Assembly (NCBI RefSeq): GCF_002368435.1
Contig: NZ_AP018264.1
Coordinates: 1-64,000 of the forward strand
Direction: 5' to 3'
Length of the DNA: 64,000 bases
Source: Kalymmatonema gypsitolerans NIES-4073
Lineage (GTDB): Bacteria > Cyanobacteriota > Cyanobacteriia > Cyanobacteriales > Nostocaceae
Within the stretch, counting starts at the first letter, position 1, and every line of letters starts with the position of its first letter. Both the position numbers and the translations under genes were made by a program. Of this stretch, positions 8,759-16,969 are shown piece after piece. Under the pieces are notes generated by a model that saw nothing but the letters and a program-made list of their open reading frames with translations, searched no databases and was not told where the DNA came from.

Positions 8759-9163
8759 ATGAGAATAATACTCGATAAATTTTTGGATGATTTTCAAACT
8801 TACCAAAAACAAGAATGGACACCTTCAGATATTTCTGATGGATTTAGACCTCAATTTCAAGAAGTCAGCCAACCTTTGAATCATGCGGCTAGGGCGATCG
8901 CTCTAGCTTTGATGGAAAGTTCAAGTCCCTTTATTTGGCAGACAAGCGATCGCATGGGAAATATCTGGTGGATTATTGATGATTCACTGAGCGGAAATCG
9001 TTTCCAAGCGTTATCTGAAGAGGAAGTTAGTGCTTGGCTTGCACAACATCACTATGCTAAACCTAACTCATCACAAAGTATTTCAAGTGATGTAGACTTT
9101 ATTATCAAAAAAAATCTAGTTTATAACAAACAGAAAGGCAGAGGTAATACCAATTCTGTATGA
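8759..9163 (+). CDS. Hypothetical protein with GNIWW module (paralogue 2)
   Basis: A 134-residue protein, 42 bp downstream of its paralogue and probably in the same transcript. The shared module is FIWQTSDRMGNIWWIIDDSLSGNRFQALSEEEVSAWLAQHHY (about residues 58-99). The flanks are unrelated to paralogue 1: an acidic N-terminus and a basic tail. No known family is recognised. GGAG lies before the ATG. A hairpin at 9207-9236 closes the unit. Confidence 0.65.
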   Translation: MRIILDKFLDDFQTYQKQEWTPSDISDGFRPQFQEVSQPLNHAARAIALALMESSSPFIWQTSDRMGNIWWIIDDSLSGNRFQALSEEEVSAWLAQHHYAKPNSSQSISSDVDFIIKKNLVYNKQKGRGNTNSV

Positions 9164-9206
9164 AGACACACTCATCTAAAAGAGGAAAAACTTAAACAGG
9201 AAGAAA

Positions 9207-9236
9207 TGTAGAGACCTTACGTATAAGGTCTCTACA
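9207..9236. terminator. Perfect 13-bp stem-loop between convergent genes
   Basis: TGTAGAGACCTTA-CGTA-TAAGGTCTCTACA forms a 13-bp stem with a 4-nt loop. It sits between the convergent GNIWW gene and the phytochelatin synthase gene and could terminate both. The GTAGAGAC...GTCTCTAC wording also occurs as a dispersed repeat in Nostoc genomes. Confidence 0.6.
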
Positions 9237-9268
9237 CATATTACACAAATATGCAAAGTGTTGTACAT

Positions 9269-10462
9269 TTAATTTGATAATGTTTGAAATAAATTCTGTA
9301 ACGCTAACATTTGTTCTTTTAAGCTAACTACTTCCTGACGCATCAGTGGCGGCAGCCTATCGACTTCTCGAAGTTGATATATGTGAGAACGCAAACGCTC
9401 ATTTAGCGGTTGATAAATTTCCTCTGGACAAGATAAAAGAAACATTGTTAGCAAATAAGTTAAGTTTTTCTCTTGGAGTTGCCACTTTCCTATAACAGAA
9501 GTTTCCGAGAAATTTCTATTCAACAGTACGTTTTGAGCAACTGTCCATAAAGGATGCGATTTAATTTCCTCCAATAAACAGCACCATATCTCAAAAAATT
9601 CAGTCGATAGGGCATCTTCAGTAATGTAGAGAACAGAAGTTAACTCTAGTGGTAAGTTTATTAATAATACATCCAGTAACACAAATAATGAATCTGGCTG
9701 TTCTTGAGCCAGTAAAGTTGGTGCAATATCTTTAAAATAAGGTGCAACTTTCGCCCATTGATGTATATTAATTCCTACATGAAATAAATTTTGACTGGAA
9801 ATATTCTTATTAGAAATAAGCATATAGCCACGACACTTACCAGTTGCAGTATCAATGGGTTGTAGAGCATTCCATAAAACAGTTAGGGGAACCCAGTGAG
9901 GTGGGTATTTAAAACGAGCCACATCTAAAAGCAACACAAGGTCTCGTTCCGGATGGTATCCTCCCACTGGTGAAAAGTGTCCATCCCCAGTTTGTCCTAC
10001 AACTTGTCGTGAATAAGAAACAACTAAATGTAAACCTTGAGGTAGAAAGGTGGCTTGCTTAACAGCTTCTCGGAACTCTTGTAGGTTGCTTTGGTCGTAA
10101 CGATAGGGTTGTACTTTAGCTCCATTGCAACGCGCTAAACAGACAAATTCGTCAAAAGTAATGCCTTGATTTTTAACTGCACTCAGTGGTTGGCAACATT
10201 CGAGAAATTCTTCACCGTACCATCTCCATACACCTTTCCAAATTCGCCCAGGATCAATTGATAAGGCGTTGAGAATCATGACCAACGTACCTAACCCGCA
10301 AAAAGCTGGCTCTGATTGGGTATGAAATTGTTCGGCAAGGGGAAAATAACCCTCCATACCCCCTAATGCGATCGCTTCTTGAAAGATTTGTCGCCCATCA
10401 GGGGAAGCAAAAGAAATACTAGGAGGAGGTAAAGGACGACGATAAAATCCTTCAGTATCCAT
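9269..10462 (-). CDS. pcs: Phytochelatin synthase, full-length plant-like
   Basis: A 397-residue gamma-glutamylcysteine dipeptidyl transpeptidase that makes phytochelatins from glutathione to chelate Cd and other metals. The N-terminal papain-fold domain (1-215) reads FHTQSEPAFCGL, SIDPGRIWKGVWRW, GHFSPVGGYHPERD and LDVARFKYPPHWVP, remarkably close to plant enzymes. The triad is Cys55, His162 and Asp180, almost the same numbering as plant PCS. Unlike the short (about 240-residue) cyanobacterial PCS-like enzymes, it has a roughly 180-residue C-terminal Phytochelatin_C-like region. The ATG at 10462 is used; an upstream TTG (10480) is less likely. It follows the YdcZ pair at 65 bp, suggesting co-transcription. 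Confidence 0.95.
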   Translation of the reverse strand: MDTEGFYRRPLPPPSISFASPDGRQIFQEAIALGGMEGYFPLAEQFHTQSEPAFCGLGTLVMILNALSIDPGRIWKGVWRWYGEEFLECCQPLSAVKNQGITFDEFVCLARCNGAKVQPYRYDQSNLQEFREAVKQATFLPQGLHLVVSYSRQVVGQTGDGHFSPVGGYHPERDLVLLLDVARFKYPPHWVPLTVLWNALQPIDTATGKCRGYMLISNKNISSQNLFHVGINIHQWAKVAPYFKDIAPTLLAQEQPDSLFVLLDVLLINLPLELTSVLYITEDALSTEFFEIWCCLLEEIKSHPLWTVAQNVLLNRNFSETSVIGKWQLQEKNLTYLLTMFLLSCPEEIYQPLNERLRSHIYQLREVDRLPPLMRQEVVSLKEQMLALQNLFQTLSN

Positions 10463-10527
10463 GAACAAAGAAAATCTCAACTATGATGGATTGAATTATT
10501 GCAGATATCAGATATATCATTGGTCAG

Positions 10528-10989
10528 TTATCTGCTTTGTTTAGCATCTAATTGTGTAAGTATAACTGCGGCTAATAAAAGCCCAGTTCCTAATAATCTG
10601 GGCGCACTGACGATATGACTCATAACCCCAAATAAACCAAACTGGTCAATGATCAGTGACATCAGCATCTGTCCAAATGCTACAGCCATTGTTGTGTTTG
10701 TCAAACCTAATTTAGGAATGCTGAGAGTATTGAGCGTTACGTAAGTTGCTCCCAAAGCACCGCCAAAGAAAGCCCACCAAGGAGCTTGAGACAATTGATT
10801 GAGGGATAGTGGGCCGATGACTCCCAGCACCATCAGTAGTGCTAAAGTTGTAAATCCAATAGTGAAATTAACAGTAGCAGCACCGATCGCGGAACGAATT
10901 ACTTGCATTAATCGAACATTAGCAGCACTACCATAAGCAAGCAGTCCGCCAGCAGAACCAGCACCAGCGATCGCTAGCAAAATTTCCAT
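10528..10989 (-). CDS. DMT-family YdcZ (DUF606)-type small transporter, subunit 2
   Basis: A 153-residue protein with five membrane segments and the DUF606 wording WWAFFGGALGATYVTLNTLSIPKLG...GQMLMSLIIDQFGLFG...RLLGTGLLLAAVIL. These half-size drug/metabolite transporters usually work as pairs. It starts 24 bp after its paralogue. The neighbouring phytochelatin synthase suggests transport of a thiol peptide or a related compound, but that is inference. Confidence 0.85.
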   Translation of the reverse strand: MEILLAIAGAGSAGGLLAYGSAANVRLMQVIRSAIGAATVNFTIGFTTLALLMVLGVIGPLSLNQLSQAPWWAFFGGALGATYVTLNTLSIPKLGLTNTTMAVAFGQMLMSLIIDQFGLFGVMSHIVSAPRLLGTGLLLAAVILTQLDAKQSR

Positions 10990-11013
10990 ACTAATACTCC
11001 AAACTAAAAACTC

Positions 11014-11529
11014 TTATTTCAAAGTGAGAAAGAAAACGGCTAAGAGTAATAATGCTCCAGCAATGCGTCGGTTAGGCGTGAGACGACGAGGCTGTACTGA
11101 GAGCCATCCAAAATGATCTACCAGCATCCCCATGAAAGATTGACCACTGACAATCAACGCAATTGTGAGCGTAGTTCCCAAGTTAGTTGTCAAGTATGCA
11201 CTTGAGGTTATGTACCAAGCACCAACCAATCCGCCACAAAAAGCCCACCAAGGTGCTTTGGGTAACGCAGACCAATTTGGTCGTCCGAATTTGCCAGTTA
11301 ATAGAAGACTTACGAGAACTATAGTGCCTACGAAGTAGGAAATATCTCCAGCTAGAGGGAAAGAACCTATTGACCGAGCTAACTGAGCATTAATTGCTGC
11401 TTGAATAGGCAGTACGGCTCCATTAAAGAAAGCAATTAACAGAGAAGGTGAAGGGGGACGAATTAAGGTTGAAACAGTAGGAGATTTTGAAACAGTGGTT
11501 TTTGTTGAGGGTAGATGGATGATGCTCAT
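11014..11529 (-). CDS. DMT-family YdcZ (DUF606)-type small transporter, subunit 1
   Basis: A 171-residue paralogue of the next gene with five membrane segments (LPIQAAINAQLARSIGSFPLAGDISYFVGTIVL; APWWAFCGGLVGAWYITSSAYLT; GQSFMGMLVDHFGWL; RRIAGALLLLAVFFLTL). The extra N-terminal 35 residues are Ser/Thr/Pro-rich. It is first in the minus-strand unit with its partner and phytochelatin synthase. A degenerate MerR-type promoter (11675-11706) faces it. Confidence 0.85.
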   Translation of the reverse strand: MSIIHLPSTKTTVSKSPTVSTLIRPPSPSLLIAFFNGAVLPIQAAINAQLARSIGSFPLAGDISYFVGTIVLVSLLLTGKFGRPNWSALPKAPWWAFCGGLVGAWYITSSAYLTTNLGTTLTIALIVSGQSFMGMLVDHFGWLSVQPRRLTPNRRIAGALLLLAVFFLTLK

Positions 11530-11674
11530 AGCTGTTAGTCCAGTGAATTACAAGTCCGACGCTGAACTATGCCAGAACCGCTGAAATGGTATAACCATAG
11601 GCAAATTTTGCCAATAGCGCATTCCAAAAGGTTTCCGAACTTTAGATCAAGCTGGTTATTGTTTGCTGGAGTTT

Positions 11675-11706
11675 ATCTTCAAATATCTACTTCACTGGAG
11701 AGTCAA
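11675..11706 (-). promoter_or_regulatory. MerR-type promoter/operator 3 (degenerate dyad)
   Basis: On the minus strand: TTGACT, then exactly 20 bp (CTCCAGTGAAGTAGATATTT), then GAAGAT. The left half-site CTCCAG is intact but the right half is poor. It faces the YdcZ-YdcZ-PCS unit, about 145 bp before its first start. Confidence 0.55.
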
Positions 11707-11815
11707 GAGACTTGAACAGAAATTTTTCCCCACTTCAGTTAATGTATGAGAAATAGCCGCAAAGCTAGTTGAGAAAGGGATTTCTGCCTAGTTCCAATTT
11801 TTTTCCTTTACCCCC

Positions 11816-11847
11816 TTGACACTCCAGTGAACTGGAGCATTCAAGAT
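11816..11847 (+). promoter_or_regulatory. MerR-type promoter/operator 4
   Basis: TTGACA, a 20-bp spacer with the dyad CTCCAGTGAACTGGAG, then CAAGAT. It lies 42 bp before the copA start, as in CueR/ZntR-controlled exporter genes. Confidence 0.85.
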
Positions 11848-11888
11848 GAAATCAGTCTTGAACACGACTTGATAATTGGAGCTTTCAA

Positions 11889-14150
11889 ATGGAGAATGCC
11901 ACACTTAAACTACGCGGTATGAGTTGCGCTTCCTGCGCCAGAAGTATTGAAGATGCGATTAGTTCTGTCCCTGGTGTAAATGAATGTAGTGTGAATTTTG
12001 GGGCAGAACAGGCAAGAGTTGATTATGACCCCAGAAAAACAGATTTACAAGCTATACAAGAGGCAGTAGATGCCGCAGGTTATTCTGCCTATCCCCTCCA
12101 AGAACAAAATCTGATGGCGGGAGATGATGATGAAGAGAAAAGATATCGCCTGAAAGAATCCCGTGATTTGCAGCAAAAGGTGACAGTAGGGGGAATCATT
12201 AGCACTGTGCTGGTGATTGGCTCACTACCAATGATGACAGGGTTAAACCTACCTTTTATTCCCACATGGTTGCATAATCCTTGGGTGCAATTAGTTCTGA
12301 CCACTCCTGTACAGTTTTGGTGTGGTTATTCTTTTTACGTTAATAGCTGGAAAGCTTTTAAGCGTCATGCCGCGACAATGGATACCTTAATAGCTTTAGG
12401 TACAAGTGCAGCATATTTCTATTCCCTATTCCCTACAGTATTTCCTAGTTTCTTCATCAGTCAGGGGCTACAACCAGATGTATATTATGAAACTTGTGCT
12501 GTAGTCATTACCCTAATTTTACTAGGACGACTATTTGAAAATCGCGCCAAAGGACAAACCTCAGAAGCTATCCGTAAACTGATTGGTTTACAGGCCAAAA
12601 CAGCAAGGTTAATTCGCAACGGACGAGAAATAGATGTACCCATTGAGGAAGTACAAATTGGCGATGTGGTGCTGGTGCGTCCTGGGGAGAAAATTCCCGT
12701 TGATGGCGAAGTAGTTGATGGGACATCCACAGTTGATGAGGCGATGGTGACTGGCGAAAGTATTCCTGTGAAAAAACAACCAGGGGATGAAGTCATAGGC
12801 GCAACCATCAACAAAACTGGAAGTTTTAAATTTCGAGCGACAAGAGTAGGAAAAGATACTGTACTGGCGCAGATTGTCCAACTAGTGCAGCAGGCTCAAG
12901 GCTCGAAAGCTCCTATACAAAGACTAGCAGACCAAGTTACTGGGTGGTTTGTACCTGCGGTAATTGCGATCGCTATTCTTACCTTTATCATTTGGTACAA
13001 CATCATGGGCAATGTCACCCTAGCGTTGATAACCACAGTTGGGGTGTTAATTATCGCTTGTCCTTGTGCTTTGGGTTTAGCCACACCAACCTCTGTCATG
13101 GTAGGAACAGGTAAAGGTGCAGAAAATGGCATTTTAATTAAAGGAGCCGAAAGCTTAGAAATAGCACATCAGATTCAAACAATTGTGTTAGACAAAACCG
13201 GCACGATTACCCAAGGGAAACCGACAGTTACAGATTTTCTCACAGTTAACGGTACACTGAACGGCAACGAAATTAAGCTGATACAACTAGCAGCATCTTT
13301 AGAACGCAATTCTGAACACCCACTTGCAGAAGCAGTTGTTCGATATGCCCAATCTCAGGAAGTACCATTAGTAGATGTCAGAGATTTTGAAGCTGTGGCA
13401 GGTAGTGGTGTCCAAGGTATCGTTTCTAACCGTCTTGTGCAAATTGGTACACAACGCTGGATGGAAGAGTTGAGCATTAACACTCAAGCCTTGCAACAAG
13501 ATAAAGAACGCTTAGAATACCTCGGTAAAACAGCCGTGTGGTTAGCAGTTGACGGCGAAATCAAAGGATTGATGGGGATTGCTGATGCCATTAAACCCAC
13601 TTCCACCCAGGCTGTAAAAGCATTGCAAAAACTCGGTTTAGAAGTTGTCATGCTCACAGGTGATAACCGCCGCACCGCAGAAAGTATTGCCCGTGAGGTT
13701 GGTATTAAGCGGGTTTTAGCAGAAGTCCGTCCCGACCAAAAAGCCGCTACAGTACAAGCACTACAAACAGAAGGCAAAATTGTCGCAATGGTTGGTGATG
13801 GTATCAATGATGCACCAGCCTTAGCTCAAGCCGATGTAGGAATTGCAATTGGTACTGGTACAGATGTAGCGATCGCCGCTAGTGATATCACCTTAATCTC
13901 TGGTGATTTGCAAGGCATAGTTACAGCAATTCAACTCAGCCGCGCCACAATTCGCAACATTCGCCAAAACCTATTCTTCGCCTTTATATACAACGTTGCT
14001 GGTATTCCCATCGCCGCCGGAATTCTCTTCCCCATCTTCGGTTGGTTACTCAACCCCATCATCGCCGGTGCAGCAATGGCATTTAGTTCAGTTTCTGTCG
14101 TTACTAATGCGCTGCGTTTACGCAACTTCCAACCTAAAACACTTGCATAG
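11889..14150 (+). CDS. copA: HMA-type Cu+ P1B ATPase (CopA)
   Basis: A 753-residue copper-exporting ATPase. One N-terminal HMA domain ([17 protein letters not shown], CxxC at about residues 14-17) is followed by eight TM helices, TGES, CPC ([10 protein letters not shown]), [13 protein letters not shown] and [12 protein letters not shown] in TM7 and MAFSS in TM8 mark Cu+ specificity (P1B-1). It is distinct from the YHS-type ATPase at 4343 and may serve another compartment or metal load. It is driven by a MerR-type promoter and followed by a tiny membrane peptide and a cupredoxin gene in the same direction. Confidence 0.97.
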   Translation: MENATLKLRGMSCASCARSIEDAISSVPGVNECSVNFGAEQARVDYDPRKTDLQAIQEAVDAAGYSAYPLQEQNLMAGDDDEEKRYRLKESRDLQQKVTVGGIISTVLVIGSLPMMTGLNLPFIPTWLHNPWVQLVLTTPVQFWCGYSFYVNSWKAFKRHAATMDTLIALGTSAAYFYSLFPTVFPSFFISQGLQPDVYYETCAVVITLILLGRLFENRAKGQTSEAIRKLIGLQAKTARLIRNGREIDVPIEEVQIGDVVLVRPGEKIPVDGEVVDGTSTVDEAMVTGESIPVKKQPGDEVIGATINKTGSFKFRATRVGKDTVLAQIVQLVQQAQGSKAPIQRLADQVTGWFVPAVIAIAILTFIIWYNIMGNVTLALITTVGVLIIACPCALGLATPTSVMVGTGKGAENGILIKGAESLEIAHQIQTIVLDKTGTITQGKPTVTDFLTVNGTLNGNEIKLIQLAASLERNSEHPLAEAVVRYAQSQEVPLVDVRDFEAVAGSGVQGIVSNRLVQIGTQRWMEELSINTQALQQDKERLEYLGKTAVWLAVDGEIKGLMGIADAIKPTSTQAVKALQKLGLEVVMLTGDNRRTAESIAREVGIKRVLAEVRPDQKAATVQALQTEGKIVAMVGDGINDAPALAQADVGIAIGTGTDVAIAASDITLISGDLQGIVTAIQLSRATIRNIRQNLFFAFIYNVAGIPIAAGILFPIFGWLLNPIIAGAAMAFSSVSVVTNALRLRNFQPKTLA

Positions 14151-14161
14151 AGGAAATAACA

Positions 14162-14242
14162 ATGTTCAATCAAACCATATTTTTCGGAACTTTAGCAGGA
14201 TTTGGATTTCTGCTGGGAGTGATTTCAGGAATTTTAGTGTAG
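14162..14242 (+). CDS. 26-residue hydrophobic peptide behind copA
   Basis: A very short gene, MFNQTIFFGTLAGFGFLLGV plus ISGILV, with one glycine-zipper-like membrane helix. GAGGAAATAAC precedes the ATG at ideal spacing and it begins 11 bp after the copA stop. Size and position recall single-helix accessory peptides of P-type pumps (for example KdpF), but no family can be named. It may be a CopA partner or an assembly aid. Confidence 0.6.
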   Translation: MFNQTIFFGTLAGFGFLLGVISGILV

Positions 14243-14279
14243 CTAACAACTTACCCACATGCACTTCGGAGATTTTTCA

Positions 14280-15218
14280 ATGGTAAACAAAACAGCACTC
14301 ATCGGTAGTATAGCCAGTTTAGGAATTGTATTCTCAATTGCATCTAGTGAAGCAGTCGCACAAAAATCCCACCAAACGCACTCATCGGCAACAGTCCAAA
14401 CTAATCAATTTCAACGTATCGATCAGCCACTAGGGAACAAAATAGCCGTCACTCTCGGCGGATTAGGACTAATCGGCTTACAACTTTGGTGGTTTTTACT
14501 CAGTAAACCTAAGTCTCAAAAAGCAGTTGCAACAGGTGGAAGCGTTCAGGAAGTAAGTGTCATTGTTGATGGGGGATACGATCCCAGTCGAATTGTAGTG
14601 CAAGTAGGGAAACCAGTAAGACTGAAATTTGAACGCAAAGATCCCAGCAGTTGCTTAGAAAAAGTCGTGATTCCAGACTTTCACATTGCCGCAGATTTAC
14701 CGCTTAATCAAGTAACCACTGTGGAATTTACACCCAAACAAGCCGGAACTTATCTCTTTACCTGTGGCATGAATATGTTTCGTGGTGAAATTCAAGCCGA
14801 AGCTTCAGACATTCAATCAACAGTCATAAAGGAAGAAAAAACGATGAAAGAACCACAACCCAAATCCTTCAGTTCAATCGATGAGCATGAAACAACTGTA
14901 GAGCAAAGAATTCAGAAAACCACCATCAATGTAGATAAGGGATATGCACCGAATCATGTTGTTGTTAAAGTGGGGCAAAGAGTAAAGCTCAACTTTCTGC
15001 GCGAAAATCCCAGTAATTGCCTTGCGAAAGTGCTAATTCCTGATTTTGGTATTGCTGCTGATTTACCACTCAATCAATTAACCTCAATTGAGTTCACTCC
15101 AGAAAAACCAGGTGAATATGCTTTCACCTGCGGCATGAAGATGTTTCGAGGTGCAATTTCCGTCCAAGCCGCAGACGCTAGTGAAGAAAAGGTGTCCACT
15201 CAAATTCATTTCTCATAA
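14280..15218 (+). CDS. Membrane-anchored double cupredoxin-like protein
   Basis: A 312-residue protein with an N-terminal signal or anchor segment (about residues 5-28), a TM helix (KIAVTLGGLGLIGLQLWWFLL, about 55-75), and two tandem cupredoxin-like domains. Each has an Ig-like core (VxVGxxVxLxFxRxxPSxCLxKVxIPDF) and ends in FTCGMxMFRG, giving likely Cys-Cys-Met copper ligands (His too in domain 1: PDFHIAADL). They look like an internal duplication. The ATG at 14280 with GGAG upstream is preferred to 14259. It probably binds or passes copper at the membrane beside CopA. Confidence 0.85.
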   Translation: MVNKTALIGSIASLGIVFSIASSEAVAQKSHQTHSSATVQTNQFQRIDQPLGNKIAVTLGGLGLIGLQLWWFLLSKPKSQKAVATGGSVQEVSVIVDGGYDPSRIVVQVGKPVRLKFERKDPSSCLEKVVIPDFHIAADLPLNQVTTVEFTPKQAGTYLFTCGMNMFRGEIQAEASDIQSTVIKEEKTMKEPQPKSFSSIDEHETTVEQRIQKTTINVDKGYAPNHVVVKVGQRVKLNFLRENPSNCLAKVLIPDFGIAADLPLNQLTSIEFTPEKPGEYAFTCGMKMFRGAISVQAADASEEKVSTQIHFS

Positions 15219-15244
15219 AAATGACGGAATGATACTGCTCATGC

Positions 15245-15276
15245 TTGACTCTCCAGCTAACTGGAGAGTTTAGTAT
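15245..15276 (+). promoter_or_regulatory. MerR-type promoter/operator 5
   Basis: TTGACT, a 20-bp spacer with the perfect dyad CTCCAGCTAACTGGAG, then TAGTAT. It lies 39 bp before the first MerR gene, consistent with autoregulation. Confidence 0.88.
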
Positions 15277-15314
15277 ATGATCGGTAATCATATTTCACTA
15301 AAGATTTGCTAAGT

Positions 15315-15728
15315 ATGTTAGCTCAAGCAGAAGCAAAACAGATTGGTGTAGTTGCCAAAGACAGCGGAGTACCAATTAAAACTATTCGCTACTATGAAGA
15401 ACTTGGTCTACTCAAATCATCCGGAAGAACAGAAGGAGGATTTAGATTATTTAACTCTGATGTTTTGGAACGACTACACTTTATTAAACGCGCTCAAAGT
15501 TTAGGGTTAAGCTTATCAGAGATTAAGGATTTTTTAAATGTTCATGATAGTGGAGAATTACCTTGTGAGCATATCAAAATTAAACTAGAAGATAAGGTAA
15601 AAGCTATTGATGAACAAATTCAGCAATTACTGATTTTGAGACAAGAATTATCAGGGTTGCTTTCTGGTTGGGAAATAAAGCCTGATAATGACCATTCAAC
15701 AATTTGTCCGATTATTGAACATGAATAA
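15315..15728 (+). CDS. MerR-family heavy-metal regulator 1
   Basis: A 137-residue activator with the winged-helix HTH (KQIGVVAKDSGVPIKTIRYYEELGLLKSSGRTEGGFRLF), a dimerisation helix and a C-terminal metal loop. The cysteine in GELPCEHIK matches the ZntR/CadR Cys79 position, serine in CueR, and DHSTICPII matches the His119/Cys124 pair of ZntR; the ZntR CC pair (114/115) is absent. This points to a divalent-metal or mixed sensor rather than a strict CueR. Its own promoter carries operator 5. It is about 85% identical to the MerR at 21793. The ATG at 15315 is preferred over a TTG at 15306. Confidence 0.93.
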   Translation: MLAQAEAKQIGVVAKDSGVPIKTIRYYEELGLLKSSGRTEGGFRLFNSDVLERLHFIKRAQSLGLSLSEIKDFLNVHDSGELPCEHIKIKLEDKVKAIDEQIQQLLILRQELSGLLSGWEIKPDNDHSTICPIIEHE

Positions 15729-15745
15729 ATTTTACAAAAAACAAT

Positions 15746-16372
15746 ATGAGTGAAACTATAGTTCGTAACCAGTATGACCAGTTAGCTTCTGTTTACGATC
15801 TACGTTGGAAAAGTTATATAACTAATACACTATCTTTTCTGAAAGCCTGGGCAGAGATATCACCAACAGATACTATACTTGATGTTGCCTGTGGTACTGG
15901 TGAGTTTGAAAGTTTAATGCTGGCTGAGTATTCATCGCAACAGATTGTTGGGGTAGACATTTCAGATAAAATGCTGGCGATCGCCAAACAGAAATGTAGT
16001 GCTTATCCTCAAGTCTCATTTCAGATTGCAAGTGCTTCAAATTTGCCATTTTACAGTAATAGTTTCGATGTGATTGTGTCTGCTAATTCATTTCACTACT
16101 TTGATGATCCACTTGCTGCATTAAAGGAGATGAGACGTGTCCTTAAGCGTGATGGCAAAGTCATTATCCTCGATTGGTGTAGAGATTATTTACTTTGTAA
16201 AATATGTGACATTATCCTTAAAGGTTTCGATCCGGCTCATCAGCAGTGTTATACCCAAAATGAATTTCACCGCTTGCTTGAAGATGCAAATTTTGCGGTT
16301 TATCGCGCAACCAGAATTCGCTTTGGTGTTGTATGGGGGTTGATGGTAGCTACAGCAATTCTCAAGAATTAA
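15746..16372 (+). CDS. Class I SAM-dependent methyltransferase
   Basis: A 208-residue methyltransferase: motif I ILDVACGTGEFE, motif II VGVDISDKML, and DVIVSANSFHYFDDPLAALKEMRRVLKRDGKVIILDW (motifs IV to VI). It is of the UbiE/Methyltransf_11 type; the substrate is unknown. It begins 17 bp after the MerR gene and is probably co-transcribed, so a role in metal or metalloid detoxification is possible, but no arsenite-methyltransferase cysteine pattern is seen. Confidence 0.9.
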   Translation: MSETIVRNQYDQLASVYDLRWKSYITNTLSFLKAWAEISPTDTILDVACGTGEFESLMLAEYSSQQIVGVDISDKMLAIAKQKCSAYPQVSFQIASASNLPFYSNSFDVIVSANSFHYFDDPLAALKEMRRVLKRDGKVIILDWCRDYLLCKICDIILKGFDPAHQQCYTQNEFHRLLEDANFAVYRATRIRFGVVWGLMVATAILKN

Positions 16373-16482
16373 GTTGTTTTATTGCTGCTTATACACTTTT
16401 AATTTTACTAAAATTAATACTTTCAAAAACTTTTCACTAATTACAAGAACAAAAATTCCAATTTTATATAAAACCACAGATG

Positions 16483-16515
16483 CACACAGATAAATCATCA
16501 CTGTTTATCTGTGTG
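16483..16515. terminator. 12-bp stem-loop after the methyltransferase gene
   Basis: CACACAGATAAA and TTTATCTGTGTG pair around a 9-nt loop. It is followed by AT-rich DNA but not a clean T run. It is probably a terminator, or part of a dispersed repeat. Confidence 0.5.
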
Positions 16516-16554
16516 TATCTATTTTTATCTGTAGTTATTTTTTTATTTTTCCTC

Positions 16555-16586
16555 TTGACTCTCCAGGCAGATGGAGAATTTAAGCT
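16555..16586 (+). promoter_or_regulatory. MerR-type promoter/operator 6
   Basis: TTGACT, a 20-bp spacer with CTCCAGGCAGATGGAG, then TAAGCT. It lies 82 bp before the HMA metallochaperone gene. Confidence 0.82.
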
Positions 16587-16667
16587 AATTCCAGGTTGAG
16601 TAAAAAAATTAAACACTTACTCAAACAAACCACGCTTTAGTAGTAAAAAAATCAGGAGTTTTTAGAG

Positions 16668-16862
16668 ATGACAGTACAACTTACTATCCCTAAGTTAGCT
16701 TGTTCAGCTTGTGTAAATACTATCAACACAGCAATTCAAAAAGTTGATGCTGCTGCCACTGTAAAAGCTGATACAAAAACCAAAACTATCAATGTAGAAA
16801 CTCAAGCATCAGAGACAGCGATTAAAGAAGCAATCGCCTCTGTTGGTTATCCATCCATCTAG
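16668..16862 (+). CDS. HMA-domain copper chaperone
   Basis: A 64-residue single HMA domain: VQLTIPKLACSACVNTINTAIQKVDAAATVKADTKTKTINVET with LxCxxC (Cys12 and Cys15). It resembles cyanobacterial Atx1/CopZ chaperones that carry Cu+ to P-type ATPases in the cytoplasm. Standard chaperones have MxCxxC; here a leucine replaces the methionine. AGGAG precedes the start. It is followed by a stem-loop, so it may be expressed mainly alone. Confidence 0.92.
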   Translation: MTVQLTIPKLACSACVNTINTAIQKVDAAATVKADTKTKTINVETQASETAIKEAIASVGYPSI

Positions 16863-16879
16863 AGGTTTTCAAAAATATA

Positions 16880-16907
16880 TCAACAGTTAGCAAAAGCTAA
16901 CTGTTGA
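16880..16907 (+). terminator. 12-bp stem-loop behind the chaperone gene
   Basis: TCAACAGTTAGC-AAAA-GCTAACTGTTGA is a perfect 12-bp stem with a 4-nt loop, followed by TAAAAAATTT. It may partly uncouple the chaperone from the RND adaptor gene downstream. Confidence 0.65.
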
Positions 16908-16969
16908 TAAAAAATTTATCAATTAGGAATTATTTCGACTCAATTGAAATTACAGGAAATTACTCAAAC

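Noticed and set aside
12485..12814. 109-codon minus-strand frame inside copA
   Set aside because: Antisense shadow; the copA frame carries all functional motifs.
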